64,000 nt of DNA from Drosophila miranda (Eukaryota > Arthropoda > Insecta > Diptera > Drosophilidae), in the NCBI RefSeq assembly GCF_003369915.1, contig NC_046675.1, forward strand, positions 3,906,001 through 3,970,000, read 5' to 3'. The translations under genes were made by a program, and so were the position numbers. The notes under the pieces are model-generated. The model worked only from the letters and a program-made list of their open reading frames with translations, did not search any database and had not been told where the DNA came from. Below, piece after piece: positions 37,701 to 51,100 of this stretch (positions within the stretch are counted from its first letter, which is position 1; every line of letters begins with the position of its first letter).

Positions 37701-40700
37701 CCGAATTTACAAGTATTTTAGATTTACATCAGAGCTACTTATAGGATAGGATATAGGATATAGGAGCTACAACGAGTACATCGGAGAACAACGAGTAATC
37801 ATCTATAGCGAATCATCTAAGAAATACAGAAAGAGAGCGAAATAAATGTTTATTGAGAGCAATAAAACCCACATTAAATTAAATATAGAGTTCTTTCGAT
37901 ATTAATTCAGTCTTAAACGTAAGTTCTAGACAGTATTATAAAAGTACCTCTCACTTTGTTTTGAAAACTTGAATATTTTCCATACGATTACCACAATTTT
38001 AGGGACATAACTTTTAAAAATTTGTTAGTTAGTAGCTAGTTTTTTCTCAGTTAAACTACGCAATTTTCAGGATATATATATCTACGGATTTATATTTTTC
38101 CTAACCTAATTGGTCGATAATCATTTTTTTTTTTAATTTGTGGGCTGTCCTGAAAAATACAATCCTTATCGAGAGACTCGAATCGAACATCAATGTGCCA
38201 GATCATGCATACAACCCCGATCCTCGGTTATAGACCGTCTTGAGTCGAGCATCAATGTTCCCGATCATGCACACGGCATAAATATTGGTTTGACATAAAG
38301 TAGGTATTATCTTCACACATTTTTACTTACTCCTGGTATAAAAATCGTATCCCAAGCATGATTTGATGACGATTTCTTGGGATCTTACCCTTGGACACTC
38401 ACTTATTCTCTCAGTGTGCGCACACACACCCTCATAAACATACGCACACACTCACGTTGACAGGGGAACGGCGTGCTCACGCGTAATAAATGTATTACGT
38501 GCCTGCCTGTAGTAGTGTGTCACACACAGTGCCACCCCCCATCGCACCCCCGCCCCCTTCCACTCAATCTGGGCTTATTTAAACAGGGAAACAGGCCCCT
38601 GGCAACAGGCTCTGCCCCGCCGCCCCCCTTGGACCGTGCTGTGTTTGTTACGCTTGTTGAACAGGTGCCGATTACAAGTGCCAATTTGGCTGTTCTGTTT
38701 CGCAGGCAAACTTAATTGAAAACTTTTTAATTGTTTAGGCACGGGGCAACATTTCGCTTCGAAATAAACTTGGCTTGGTGGCGCTTCGAGCCTGGCAACT
38801 GATTTATGGCCATGTCTCTGGCCAAGGCCTGCCGCTGACAGTTTCAATTAAGGAGCAAAGCACACGGATTGGCCAAGGACCACCGTCTCGGACTGGGGCC
38901 CTGTGTCGTGTCTCGGGTTCCATTGAGTGGCGCCACAGCCACAGAGAGAAAGAGAGTGCAATTTCAAACAATCGAACGGGCGGCCAGCCATCCATCGATT
39001 CAAGTTTGAGAGTCCTGTCCCGTCCCGTCCCGTCCTGTCCTGTCCTGCACTTTGATTGTTTGTTCTTGGCACTCTTCTTGGCCCTGTCTTTGGCCAACAA
39101 CTGTAATTTAATGTGTCTAACAGTTACACTGAGAGAAAAACCCAGACAAAAGAACTCTGTATAATGAGCGCAGGACAAGGTTCGTTTCGTTTGAGGGATT
39201 CAACGAGAAATCGGGTTCAATCTAAGCCTGGGGCACGATAGTTCTCCCATGCATATTCTGAAGGGAGAAGAGTGCCACTGTATTAGTATTAGTGCGTATT
39301 TGTAGCGGTCTCTGCCCGAGTCTCTGCCACAGCATCAGTATGAGTGCGTTTCGCGTTGGCTTCTGCCTGAATTTTGGGGCCAGAGACGGATCCTAGCTGA
39401 TCCGCGCTCAAGAGGCAGAGATTAATAATTTTAGATTTAAGAAAAAAGATTCAAAAAAATTTTTAAAAGTATTTAAAGTGTGAAAATATTTGATTTAAAT
39501 AAATTTCATATATAAAATAAACAAAATCCGTATTTTAATTATATATTTTTATATGATGATTCGAATCGAAAAAATTCGAAAAATCGAATATATTATTTTT
39601 ATTTTAAATTTTTTATTTTAAGAATTATTCAATTATTCTTATTATATTATAATATTTCATTGTTATAATATTAAATTATTATTATATTTAATTATTATTA
39701 TATATAATTATTACATTTAATTATTATTATACTCAACCCAAAGTGAGTTCCAATTAATTTCCCTATTTTTTTTATTTAAAAAAAAATATAAAATTTAAAT
39801 ATGCGTGTGTTTATTTTTAGTATGCCCCTTTTTCCGAGTGCACAGCAAAATCCTTGAAAATAATCCTCCGCTGGTTCTAAGAACTGTAATTCAAACAGCT
39901 GGAACCTTTTTTCTACGAAATTTAAGTAAAAAACCTGCTCTTTTAGAGGCTTACCTTTTATTCGTTTTCACATTTCAAAAACTTTTTGTTGATGGTGAAA
40001 CCTGTTTTTCCTGCAGTGCTTGGCCTGGACGTATACATGCCTGAAACAACAATACGGGGAAAACCACATACATGGCTCAATCATTCCGAAAGCCATCTGC
40101 ACTCTCGGCCATCGACCACCGGCCATCGGCTTTCCACGCCCCGTCCTTCACACTTGGGTGACGCTGTGGCTTTCAGTTGTGCCATTGATTGGTTTACCCA
40201 GCATTCTGTTTGTTTGCATTGGCTTCGATCGAGAGCCACGTCCCAGGATTTGTGGTTTTTCTATGCTCTGTGTTTTGTGCCTCCTTCTGGCACTCCTGCC
40301 ACGCCTGCCACTCCTGCCACTTGCCAACAATTGTATGCGATTGACCGCACACACAGAGCTGCCGTGCTGCCACCGCCCTGCCACTGGCTAACCATGATTT
40401 CCCTTCAATTGTTGCATGCCGCATCAATCAATCAATTATGCAACCTACCCCCAGCCCAAACTATTCTCCGAAGCCCCTTCGTGGCGGAGGACCAAAAGTA
40501 ATTTCGATTTTAATTGTCGCCATTTACATATACGAGAGTACTTTCCGAATGCGAATGCGAGTCCTGGCCCGCTTTGCATGCACTTCAATTTGGATGCCAT
40601 TTGTGCAGCCATCCATCCAGATGCATCCACGTCCACTCGCATCCCTTCCATCCCCACAATGAAGGCGGCCGCCCAGAGATTGAGGATGCAGAATGCATCC

Positions 40701-42144
40701 ATTTTGAGGATGGATGTCAGCGGCGATGCGCTCATGCTCCATTTGTCAGCAACAGACACAGAGGAGACATCAGTTCTCTGTTCCTGCTCATCTTCTCTTC
40801 TGGAAGAGAGACACATTCAGACACAGATTCAGGGGAGACTCATTGCGCTTTGTCCTCGATTCACAGAGAGATTTTCTTGCCCCTTTGCTTTTCCACTTTC
40901 TGTGAGAGGTGAGGGACCTCCCTCTCCCTCTAATTCTCTTTGCGATGCTCTCCCCCTAGGTCTTTCATTCTCTGTGAGACGTTCTCCGTCTCCCATTCTC
41001 CCATTCTCTCGTGTGTGTGCGCATTTCTCACCCCTTTATGTTTTTTTCTCTCTCTGTAATGTTACAAAAGATGAGTTGCACTTGAGCATGCTAAAATGCG
41101 TTATTAAGTGCATAAATATGCAATGTGTGCAACCTTTGCACCTGCCCCTGCCTCCCACTGCCACCCACCTGTCTAACAATGGCCGCCGCCGCCGCCGCTG
41201 CCTCTTCAGGTGAGCCCTCGAGTGGGTGGGATGGACGGATGGATGGGTGGCTGGGCTACATGTGAGAAGAGCTTTTGAAATTTAATAAAATGCAAATTCA
41301 AATGCAGAAACCAGTCAGCCAGACACACAGATCCACCGAGCAGCATGTGCCACACATGCCACGCCCAATGGTCCCATTGTCAGGCAAAAAGGGGCCTCTC
41401 CCCCTCCCTCTCCCCCTCCCACCGCAGGAGTGCAACAACTGGAGGACTGGCAACACGCTAATGAGTTGAGTTTTGTCTCCGCATCTCCAGAATGGATGGA
41501 GAATGGGCGGGTCGCTGCGTAGGCATTATGCAAAAAAAAACGTGCAGAAAGGATGCACTGAAGCGGCTGTCCCCACAACGAAATTGTGGTAATGGAAAAT
41601 ATAAGGAAATACAGTGCGTTTCAGGCCTAAAAAACATGGGAAAACGTAGAAAAATAACAGGGATTTCGATATGAAAAAAAATATTGTAATATATTCCCAA
41701 AATAATTAAAGTTTGGTTGAGGAGTAGAATTTTAAAAGGTAATGGAGGCAAAAAATAATGTTTGTTGAATTATAAAAATTATGTTAAATAAAATAAAATT
41801 GTTATACGTAATAATAGGAGGAGATATAATGAACAAAAATTCTTGGTTTAAATGGTGTAAAATATTTCCACTAGTTTTTATAGACTTTTATTATTTCCAG
41901 AGTGTTTTTTTTTTGCTTTCCTTCATATAAAAAATAATTTTTTCGTGTGCAAAATTTAGTTTACAAATCCCTTGCCTTGGTTTCAAATATTTCCACTGGT
42001 TTCTATGGTTTTTTATTATTTCCAGAGAGTGTTTTTTTGTTTGCCTTAATTTAAAAATCTTTTTTTTTCGGTGTTAAGCAATGATGTAAAAAAATTTAAT
42101 TATTTGCCAGTAAATTGAGCAACAAATCCCCCTCTCTCTATCTT

Positions 42145-42194
<50 letters not shown>

Positions 42195-45100
42195 CTGGCT
42201 TTCATATTTTTGTAATCTAAAATAAAAGACCTTTTTTTTGAGAATATTATTGATTCTAGATAAATATTTAATGCTTTGTTAACCTTTGACATGGGTTTGG
42301 TTCTTTGTGCTCTAGAGATTATAGTTATCCTTTTTTCATGGTGCCGAGCAATCCTTTTTCTAACATGAAAATCCCTTAATTTAATTCCCTGAAACGCACT
42401 GTAATTTTAATTATTTTTAAATTTAAAAGGCATCAAAAAGGCAGCCAAGGGGAAAAAGCATAACAACATAGAGAGATAGAGAGTGGGAGAGAGAGAGAGA
42501 ATTAAATGTATAAAAATCGATACAACTTTTGGGCGGGCATTAAAAAAGGATCAAACGGAGGAACACGTGCGCACAGCCAGGAGGCGAAACGCACAAGGAT
42601 ATCTGTGCTTTGCTTGGCTATACTATCGTGTACGGTGTATCCTTTTGTATCCCTGTAGGTATACACATGTAAGTCACATGGAGAGAGAGAGAGAGAGAGC
42701 ACCGCACAGCCATAAAAAAGTTGCCAGTATTCCCATTTCCACTCCCAATCCGCATTGCCATTGCCATTGGCATTGGCATTGTCTGGCGGTCGGTTCTGGT
42801 CTTGGTCTTGGTCCTTCCTTGGCTTTGGCTGGGTTAAGGCGGCGGATGAGGCCCTTAAGCAAAGGTTCTCCCACTCTCGGCCTGCCTCTGTCTGTGGCTC
42901 TGTCGAGAAGCCCTTTCACACCAACCGTGTGCTCTGTGTGTGTATGTGTGCTCGTGGCACAAGTGGCAAAATGTTGTTACGTGAGCATTAAACCATATTT
43001 TAAGTTATTAAGTTATTGACAAAAGCTCACGTCACCCCTTATGCCGGGGCTTGGCTCGGTCTCTGGCTAAGGGTTGGGTTGGCTTGGAGGACACTTGTGC
43101 GCTGCTTATCCCTTACGGCTTACAATGCCACGCCTAGGCGCACACAGAGACATCATATATCGTATATATATATATGTATATATAATGCCTGAATCATATG
43201 TCTGAAGGATAACCACTTTTGTGTAATACGAGGAGTACTCGCTGTCGCTGTCGCTCTCACACTCGGTACTTTTTCAATTTTTGTCCAAGCTGTGCGGCTC
43301 CTCGGCAACTCTGTTGAAATTTCAGCTGTAAATGAAAGCATAAATATTGCTGCTTCCCCAATGGGAGGCGCCTGCTGCGGTAAAGGTCTCCATCTCACAT
43401 GCTCAAACCCCCGACTGGACTCTCTCACTCTGAGCTGTCCTTTGTTTGTGGTCCGTCTGTGACATATTTTACTCTTTCGGTGTTTGTTTCTGTTGCATTC
43501 TCGCAGGCGCTTTGCCGGAATGTCAGGCCATCTCCGGAGCCCCGGAGTCCGGCTCCAGGTAGCCGTGCCATCTGCAAAGGACACGAGACAAAGGAGTAAA
43601 GTCCTCTGGACAGTTGACTGCCGGAAATTGAAATACAAGTTATTAGATTTCTTTGACAGAACAGAAAAGAGCCAAAGCCACAGCCCATGTATTGGCTCTC
43701 GTAAATTGCTCTCAACTTTTGAACGCTTAAAGGATTATTTGCTGTGTTCCTTTGCTGCTCTGTTGCTCTGCAGCTCCTCTGTTTTCATTTACATTTTCCT
43801 CTGCAGTTGTTCTTTTTTTGGAAACAAAATACAAGGCACATAAATTGCCTTCGCAAAGGACACATTTGGGTCTCCCTCTCTCTCCGACTTGATGTCCAAG
43901 CAAATAAACACACAGTCACATTTGGAAAGGATGGGCTTGTGGCTCTGGTCGTCTGCTGTCGTCAGTTGGCGTTTTCCACACAGTTTTTCCTTTTGTTTTC
44001 CCAATGCCAAATCAACCACCGCCGACGCAGATAATTTGCCAAGGGAGTTGTTTTATGGCCAAAGGCAGGGCAGGGCCGAGGGCGAGGGTGTCTTAATATG
44101 TGCTTGCTTCTCTTTGCCGCTGAATGTGGGTTGCGGCCAGTCGGGGGGGGTGGCAGGGGTCAGGACGCCATGACCTACTTTTGTGCGGCAACTTTTTCAA
44201 TTTGTTTTGAGAACAGGGGACCGGCGGACCGGCGGACCGGCACGGGGGACTTTCGCTTGGTTTGGCTTGGGCCAAGAGTTTATTTCATAAAATACAATAC
44301 AAAGAATGTTGGGACTAAAGTCTACTCATAAAGCTTTCAATGGATTAACTAACGATACCCCCACCTCCACTACTGCTGCTGCTGCTGCAGGATCAACAGC
44401 AGCAGCCACATCAGGGCCCAGGAGCCCCGATCGAGCTGCGGCAGGGCCGCATTCGTCTCGTCCTCGCGCTGGTCCTCCGCACGCGTCCTCTCGTAGTGCA
44501 TGTCCTCGGGCCGCATCGTCCGCAGCAGATCCTCGTCATTGTCGGCGATGCCCGTGCTATGCGGTGCGGCGGCAGTGGTGGCCTTGCCCGTCATCAGCAG
44601 CAGTTGCATGCGCTGCAGGGGCGTCAGCGGCGGGTCATCCGGGGGCCGCTGCCAGTGCGGGGGCGGCAGGAACGGCTCGTACGTGGTCGGAGCCTCGCGG
44701 GCCCTGTAGCCGTAAACGAACATCTGAACGAAGAGCGAGACGGTGCTGAAGTCCGTGATGACGGCCTTCAGAGTGCAGCTGGAATAATGGCTGTACTCTG
44801 CCACAGGTGGCACATAGTTGGGATCCGTGCCGCTTTTGTCGGAATAGTGCTGAAAGGAAAGAAAAGAGTTAACCATGTCCGATCTTTGCACTGGCCTGGA
44901 CTTACCCCGAAGATGACAAACTTCACGTAGGTGATGGAGTCGCTGTCGACGTAGTAGAACACCACCGTGTGGTTTGTTTCCACCGACGACTCATTCGGCG
45001 AGGTCTGAAAGGTCTCGTACACCAGTTGGTCGCCTGAGAAGTGGATAGATATAGATCGTGTTAAGGGATCATCAATCATCACTTACCCGGCTGCCTGTGA

Positions 45101-48100
45101 CCAATTTCAATGACCTTGTCGATGTTATCGAACTCCAAACTGGCCCCCGAGCCCGGACCCTCCGTCTCCGCCTCTGTTTCCGCTTCTTCGTCCTCCTCTT
45201 CGATGTCCACCTCGAAAGCGTCTCGCTTGATGTTGTCATAGAGCTCTGTCAGCTCTTTGCTCACCTGCCCGAACTCCCCATCGTCCTCGTCGTCGTCGTC
45301 GTAGTCCTCGTAGGGCTGCATCTCGCCCTCGAACTGTCGATCGCGATTGATCAGCAGCGAGGGATTCACATTCAGAACTGTGTGGTTGAAGCCGAACACC
45401 AGGATGGTCACATCGAAGGCGGCCGTGGGCAGCGGCAGGGGCAGCGTCTCGTCCTGGCTCTGATTGTTGCCCAACACGCTGATCATTCCCACAACCAGAT
45501 GATCCGTATAGCTGAACTTCACCTCCGCGTATATGTTCTGCAAAGGAATAGGAGGGTGTGGCGAGGGGGGTACAGAAATCAGACACTCAATCCACTTTGG
45601 GGCAGAGTCAATCAGGCATGTCCACGTCCATCGTCGGCTGCCACGATTTCCGAGATGTTTACAGGCCGCCGCGCGATTTTTCTCGAGAAAAACTCACGTC
45701 ATAATTGCCTTCAGAAATGTGCCTCAAATTGAAAATGCATTTAACATGATTTTCACGATTTATGTGTGTATATTCTAGAAATAACAAGCACACTCCTACC
45801 CCCGCCCCTTTCTATACCTCATTAGCCCGCCAATCCGATTTGACTTTTTGGCATTGCCACAAAATTGCCACATTTTAACATTTTCCTCCGTACTTTTCTA
45901 GCCTCAAATTAGTTAAAGGCATGTTTTTTGTACCCACTCCTTGAATAATATACATGTATTATTGGGCTCTATTATTACTTTCAATTATCGGGCCACAGAT
46001 GCCATTATATATTGGCTGTTGAAAATCGTTACGTGTGCACAGCACAGAGCAAACAGCACACAGCTCATAATCCAATTCGATTTCAGGGCAATGGAAATAA
46101 ACAACAAATTTTGGGTGTATAACGGAGGGTAACGACTGCGTGATACCTCTAAGAAATATCTGTACTCTGTGGGAGTGGAATATGTATTTTTTTGGTTTTT
46201 TAAAGAAACATTTTCGGGATGAAAATATACGAAAAAGAAGAACAGGCTACACCAAATCGAAGCTTGTTATCGCTTCGAGTGGCGCTGCTGCATGACGCGC
46301 GATGCACCAAAGAGTTGCGTTCTCTTTATTCTAGACACTAATATTCGGACTATGATGGAATTTGGTATTCAAATAGATTACACAGCCCTACAAAAAAAAG
46401 TGTCGTGTGCGGCTGTCCAAGGTATCCTATCCCTATGTATTTTGGGGCCCTGAACACGAATCCAAGGTCAGAAAAAACCTCCAAAAACCAATATGGTCGA
46501 AACATGGTGGAAACTCATTTGAAAAATTGATCGGATTTGCTTGATACTCGTCACTGGGGGCTTTTGATGCCACTTTTCAAGATGTATCGAGTTATTTTCT
46601 CTTCAAAAGATCTATTTAAAGGGGGCAGATGTAGATGTAGCAAGGCCGGGGAGTTATTCGTTTTAAGTGAATCCGGAATTATTGGATCCGCCATTTTGAA
46701 TTTTTGAATTATTGATCCCGAAAGCCCCCGAGTGAAGCTACGTGATTCTACAGGGTTTTAGAGACCTGAACTCAAGCTTGTTTTAGCGTGTGGAAAGGAA
46801 ACATTTGTAGCAATCAGCCTAAGATCCTAAGGGATCCACCAAGCATCAATCTCTACAGTTACCTTTCTCATGGCCTGCCTGTTACATATAAATGAGGTAT
46901 ACCCCAAGCATCCCCTACTGGTGCCAGGTACAGAATAAGATGAGCCAAAAAGATCTGGTAAACAGTGGACCCAGCGGGGCACATACTGGATATAAATATA
47001 GACCGAAACTTGTTGTCGTCTGCAATGACGAAAAAGCGACAATTTTGTTATTTTTTCGTATCTATTCTTGGTTCTCGGGAATATGCAAAACGAACGGAGC
47101 CCCGAGGGTCACTCTATGTCTGGGTATTCGCCAGAACTCGGACTCACCTCCTCCGAAACGATCTCGATGTAGGTGATGGGCTCCGGTATCTCGTAGTTGA
47201 AGACCACACGGGGCTGCTCGCTGATGCCAGCAGGACGCGAGTGCTGGACATCCTTGAGCAGCAGCTGATCCCCCTCGATGCGCTGGCCAACGCCAAAGAA
47301 ACGCTTGGCATCGCTGCCCCTCAGTAGCGCCTGAGAGGCAAAGATCAGCAGCAGGCAAAATACTTTTGCACACATTTTGGTTTCCCCCTTTCGAGTTCTG
47401 TTTAGTTTGTGGGATGCCTTTTTATTTTGTGAATTTTTGGTGGCACATTTTTAGACACAAACACGCGCCCCGAAACGATCGAGAGATCTTGCAACGCGTC
47501 GCGGCAAACGAACTTTGGCAACTGAGAATCGAGAATGCCGAGTGCCGAGTGCCGAGCGCCAAGTGCTGCTGGCCGCTGGGCTGCTATGTGCTCCAAGTGT
47601 TGACTGATCCATCGGCCGCGTCGTTTTTCGCTTTCGTTTCCCCAAGAGAGCGAATATTGGGAGCAGGGCCAGAGCTCTCGTCGAACAGGGAAGATAGTTC
47701 TCCATATGCTTGATTTTTCTACTGCTGCTGCTGCTGCACTTGACCTGAAATCATCTGGCCATCATTCCAGGCGGCCAACTCTTTGAACTCTTTGTCAACG
47801 ACCCGGACGACAGTCCCAGGCCCCGACCAACCCAATCCAACCCTTTCGAAATTGGCCAACAAAAGTCATAAAAATAGCCTGAAATATATGTATATATAGC
47901 ACACGGGAATATATGTATACTATATATAAATAGCGTGCGTGCTTTGCAAAAGAGTTCTTTGACTTTGTCAAACACTGGGGTTCTTGATTGGTCAGATCTG
48001 AATTATTCATCGGCTATTCATTCTTTGAACTCTGTTCCGTGGGAGATACATTTTTCCCGGGCTTGTTTCGGGGGCTTTTATAAATTGTTAATTTATGGAC

Positions 48101-51100
48101 CTCTAATTCTTGCATGTTTTTGTGTCCGTTTGGAGGCTTATATTTCATTTATGAAATGCTCATTTCGCATTATTTGTCCGTTTAGCCGCAGCTTTGTCCA
48201 TTAGCCGGGGGGACAGGGCAGGGAATATAGATGGTTCTAATATCTGGGGTCATGATGATAATGAAGCTGATGCGAATGCGAATTCGCCGGAAGGGGGCCG
48301 AGGGGCAGGGAGGGCCCATGCATAATGGATTGCAATTATGGTTAATGCGCACAAGTGCGGCACGGTGTGGCCAAAACGTGTGGCACAGGCTGGCCTGGCA
48401 GTCAGGTGTTTGGATTAAAAATGATTTTGTGTACAGGGTACGTTTTTGGCGTTGAAGAGTATATTCGCTAGATGTAGGCCATGGAAAAGGTGTTCCGTTA
48501 CGTACAGTTCCATAAAGCAGCGGTGGACACAGTTTTTGAAAGTGTTTTTGTGTTGGTAACCGCCCAGGAACAACATTAATAAGTCGCGTCATGCACACGA
48601 CATGTAATTGTTTGCGGATTCTTCGCGGTATTCTCTTTTCGTTGCGTTCGTTTCCGCATTTGGGTGGTGGGTGGTGTCTTGTGACGCGCGGATAGCAGTC
48701 AGAAACGCACACAGCGAGAGGCGCCCCAATATGACGCACGACACGTCTGGCACAGTTGTGCAAAAAATCTTAAGAAATTCCACAAAACAATGAAATATGA
48801 TTACAAATCTATACAAAATTGAAGGATAGGTATCTTAAAGTCGATTCTTTCCGCAGTTCCTTCCTGCTTTTTAATTAAATGCTGCGTGTGTGTGTGTGTG
48901 TGAGCAAGTAGCAGCATTTGAAATGGAGCATAGCAGGAGTAGAAGCAACAGCATCGGCAACACGGCTGCAGTTTCGTGTGGCAAATGGCTGAAACATAAA
49001 TTATGGAGAGTCGCAACTTGCCACAGCCACAGCCACAGCCAATGCGTGCCACTGCAGCCAGAAACTGCAGCATAATCAGATGCAGACACAGAGGCAATCC
49101 GATAATAGTTTGTGGCCCCCCTCAACGTGTGTGTGTTTTTGTGGCCATAAATTTAGGTATTTCTCTCTGGCGTCTTTCTGGCCTGAGCGATTGCACAACA
49201 TTTGAGATTTGAGCGTTTCCTAAACGAATGTAGGCAGGATGTCGGCTGCTGGCGTTGGCAAAACTGTTAACAAGCTTACAAGTAGCCACTTAGACATGGG
49301 GCAACAGCAGGCAGCAGCCAGCAGCCAGCAGCCAGCAGCCACTAACAAGCCAAAGACATGGCCAAAGTGCGAGGCTGTCAACGCCTTGCCTTCCGAGCCG
49401 AGCCGCGTCTTGTCGTGTCGTGTCTTCCTTGTCGTTGGCTCTGACATTGATGGGGGCGAGGGCTGCCCTGATGTTTCCTGCGGTTCTTGTTTTATTACAT
49501 AAATGAAATGAAATTATGGCATTTGATGATGGAAAATTGCATTTGCCCCAATGGGAAACATGGGAATTTAAATAATTTTCGATGGCTTTAAGCACACTCC
49601 CGACGTTCCAAACGGAGGCCACTTTGTGGGGCATGCTCTCTGCTCCAATTAGAGGCAGTGTGCCATAAAAGTTTACATGTGTGCACACATTTTAGTTGTG
49701 CATTATTAAAATGCAAATGCAAAAGTGTTGCAGAAATGCACGAAAATACACTCGCCCAGGCCCATTCCGAAACGGTTCAAGTGTCTCAAGAGCACGAATC
49801 GATTGGAATTCGAATGCATTCCGTCAATGGCAGGCATCATCATCCGTGGCTGCCGCTCAAGTGTTTCAATGAAAGGTTAACAACACTCTACAAAGAAACT
49901 TTGAATGGCTTTTCATAATTGCTAGCCCATTGGGAAAGGGGGGAAAGAACGTTCTCTGGCCATAATGATGATGATGGCAATGTGAGGCCATTCAACGGCC
50001 TGTCGATGCCACTCGGCAATCGGAAATGTGCGTACAAATGGCCCAGGCCCAGGCCCAGGCGCAGACGACCGGCAGGCCAGCAATTATATAATTGAATTTA
50101 CCATTGCAAGGACATCGGACAGCAGGAGCATATGCACATCAATCAATCGGGCTAATAAAGCAATTAACATGGTCAATGGGTGGGTCAGAAATCAATGAAA
50201 GGTCCACCCCCCTGGGGCCCAATGACCAATGACCGCTGGTCCGCCGGACCGCTCGTCCGAAAACGGAAATTACAATTTTGTGCTGCGATTGCGGGTATTT
50301 TAATTTATGCGTCTCGCAAATTGGATTTTGACGCACGCCCGCCCCCCACCCCCTGTCCAAAAAAATGCCCATTTAGCTTAGTCGGGGATTAGCCCCGGCA
50401 AAATGCTGAAAGCCTCTGAATTTTCGTTTAAATTGAAAATGTATTTTCGCTCTGTCGGCAGTTATGCCAGTCAAACGCTGAAATGTAGGCTACAATTTCT
50501 GCCGGGAAAACAATCAATGGAAAGGCAGCAGCACCAGGAGCAGATGGAAAAAGATGGAGCCGGAGCCGCGGTTGAGTGCAGCTGCCGCTGCGGCTGCGGC
50601 TGCTGCAGATGATAAACAGTCAAAGAGTTTTTCCAAAGAAAACCCCGCAGCATAGAAAAAGAGAAGGAGCTGGGGGCAAAGCCCGAGAACAAGTTTTAGA
50701 ATGAAAACTCGACTCGACTGCTGTCTGCCGGTTGCCGCTTTCTCTGGAGGGGGGGAGGTAGGGAGGAAACTTTTGAAATGATGATTGAGGTATGCCTTAA
50801 TTGGATTGTTTGCCGGGATTGTTTTGCACCTTAATTGCATTGAGCAGGAAACGGGGGTTTTCAATTCAGAACAGTAGTCGGTTGAGTCCTTCCAAAGTGA
50901 GCAAAATAGAACAGATGTGTAATTAAGATTTGAAAGACTTGCTTTTAAATTGAATTTCTCTGCAAAATTGTAGAGAAAGTCTGAAGCGGATCTTGAATGG
51001 CTGATGTTTCTTCAGGTAATGGGAAATTCGAAAGTTTCGAGCAGCTCAGAGAGTTTTACAGTCTTTCTGAAGGCACTGAGAACAGGACTGGCGGAATATG

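Larger units (their letters stand above)
34718..44278 (+). other. Tusp intron, part upstream of the nested gene
   Basis: No supported exon. It contains a solo terminal-repeat-like word at 36284-36296, a 61-bp-spaced tandem duplication (38173-38274), a (CCYGT)n repeat (39013-39047), an extremely A/T-rich block (39420-39800), short TGCCAC-type repeats near 40285-40325 and a 790-bp TIR element (41612-42401). GC-rich open frames around 40416-41213 look like chance. Confidence 0.5.

Noticed and set aside
40416..41213. 265-codon plus-strand frame in the Tusp intron
   Set aside because: Composition is irregular, no domain is visible, it starts in repeat-like GC text and ends in a GCCGCC run. No splice sites suggest an exon.
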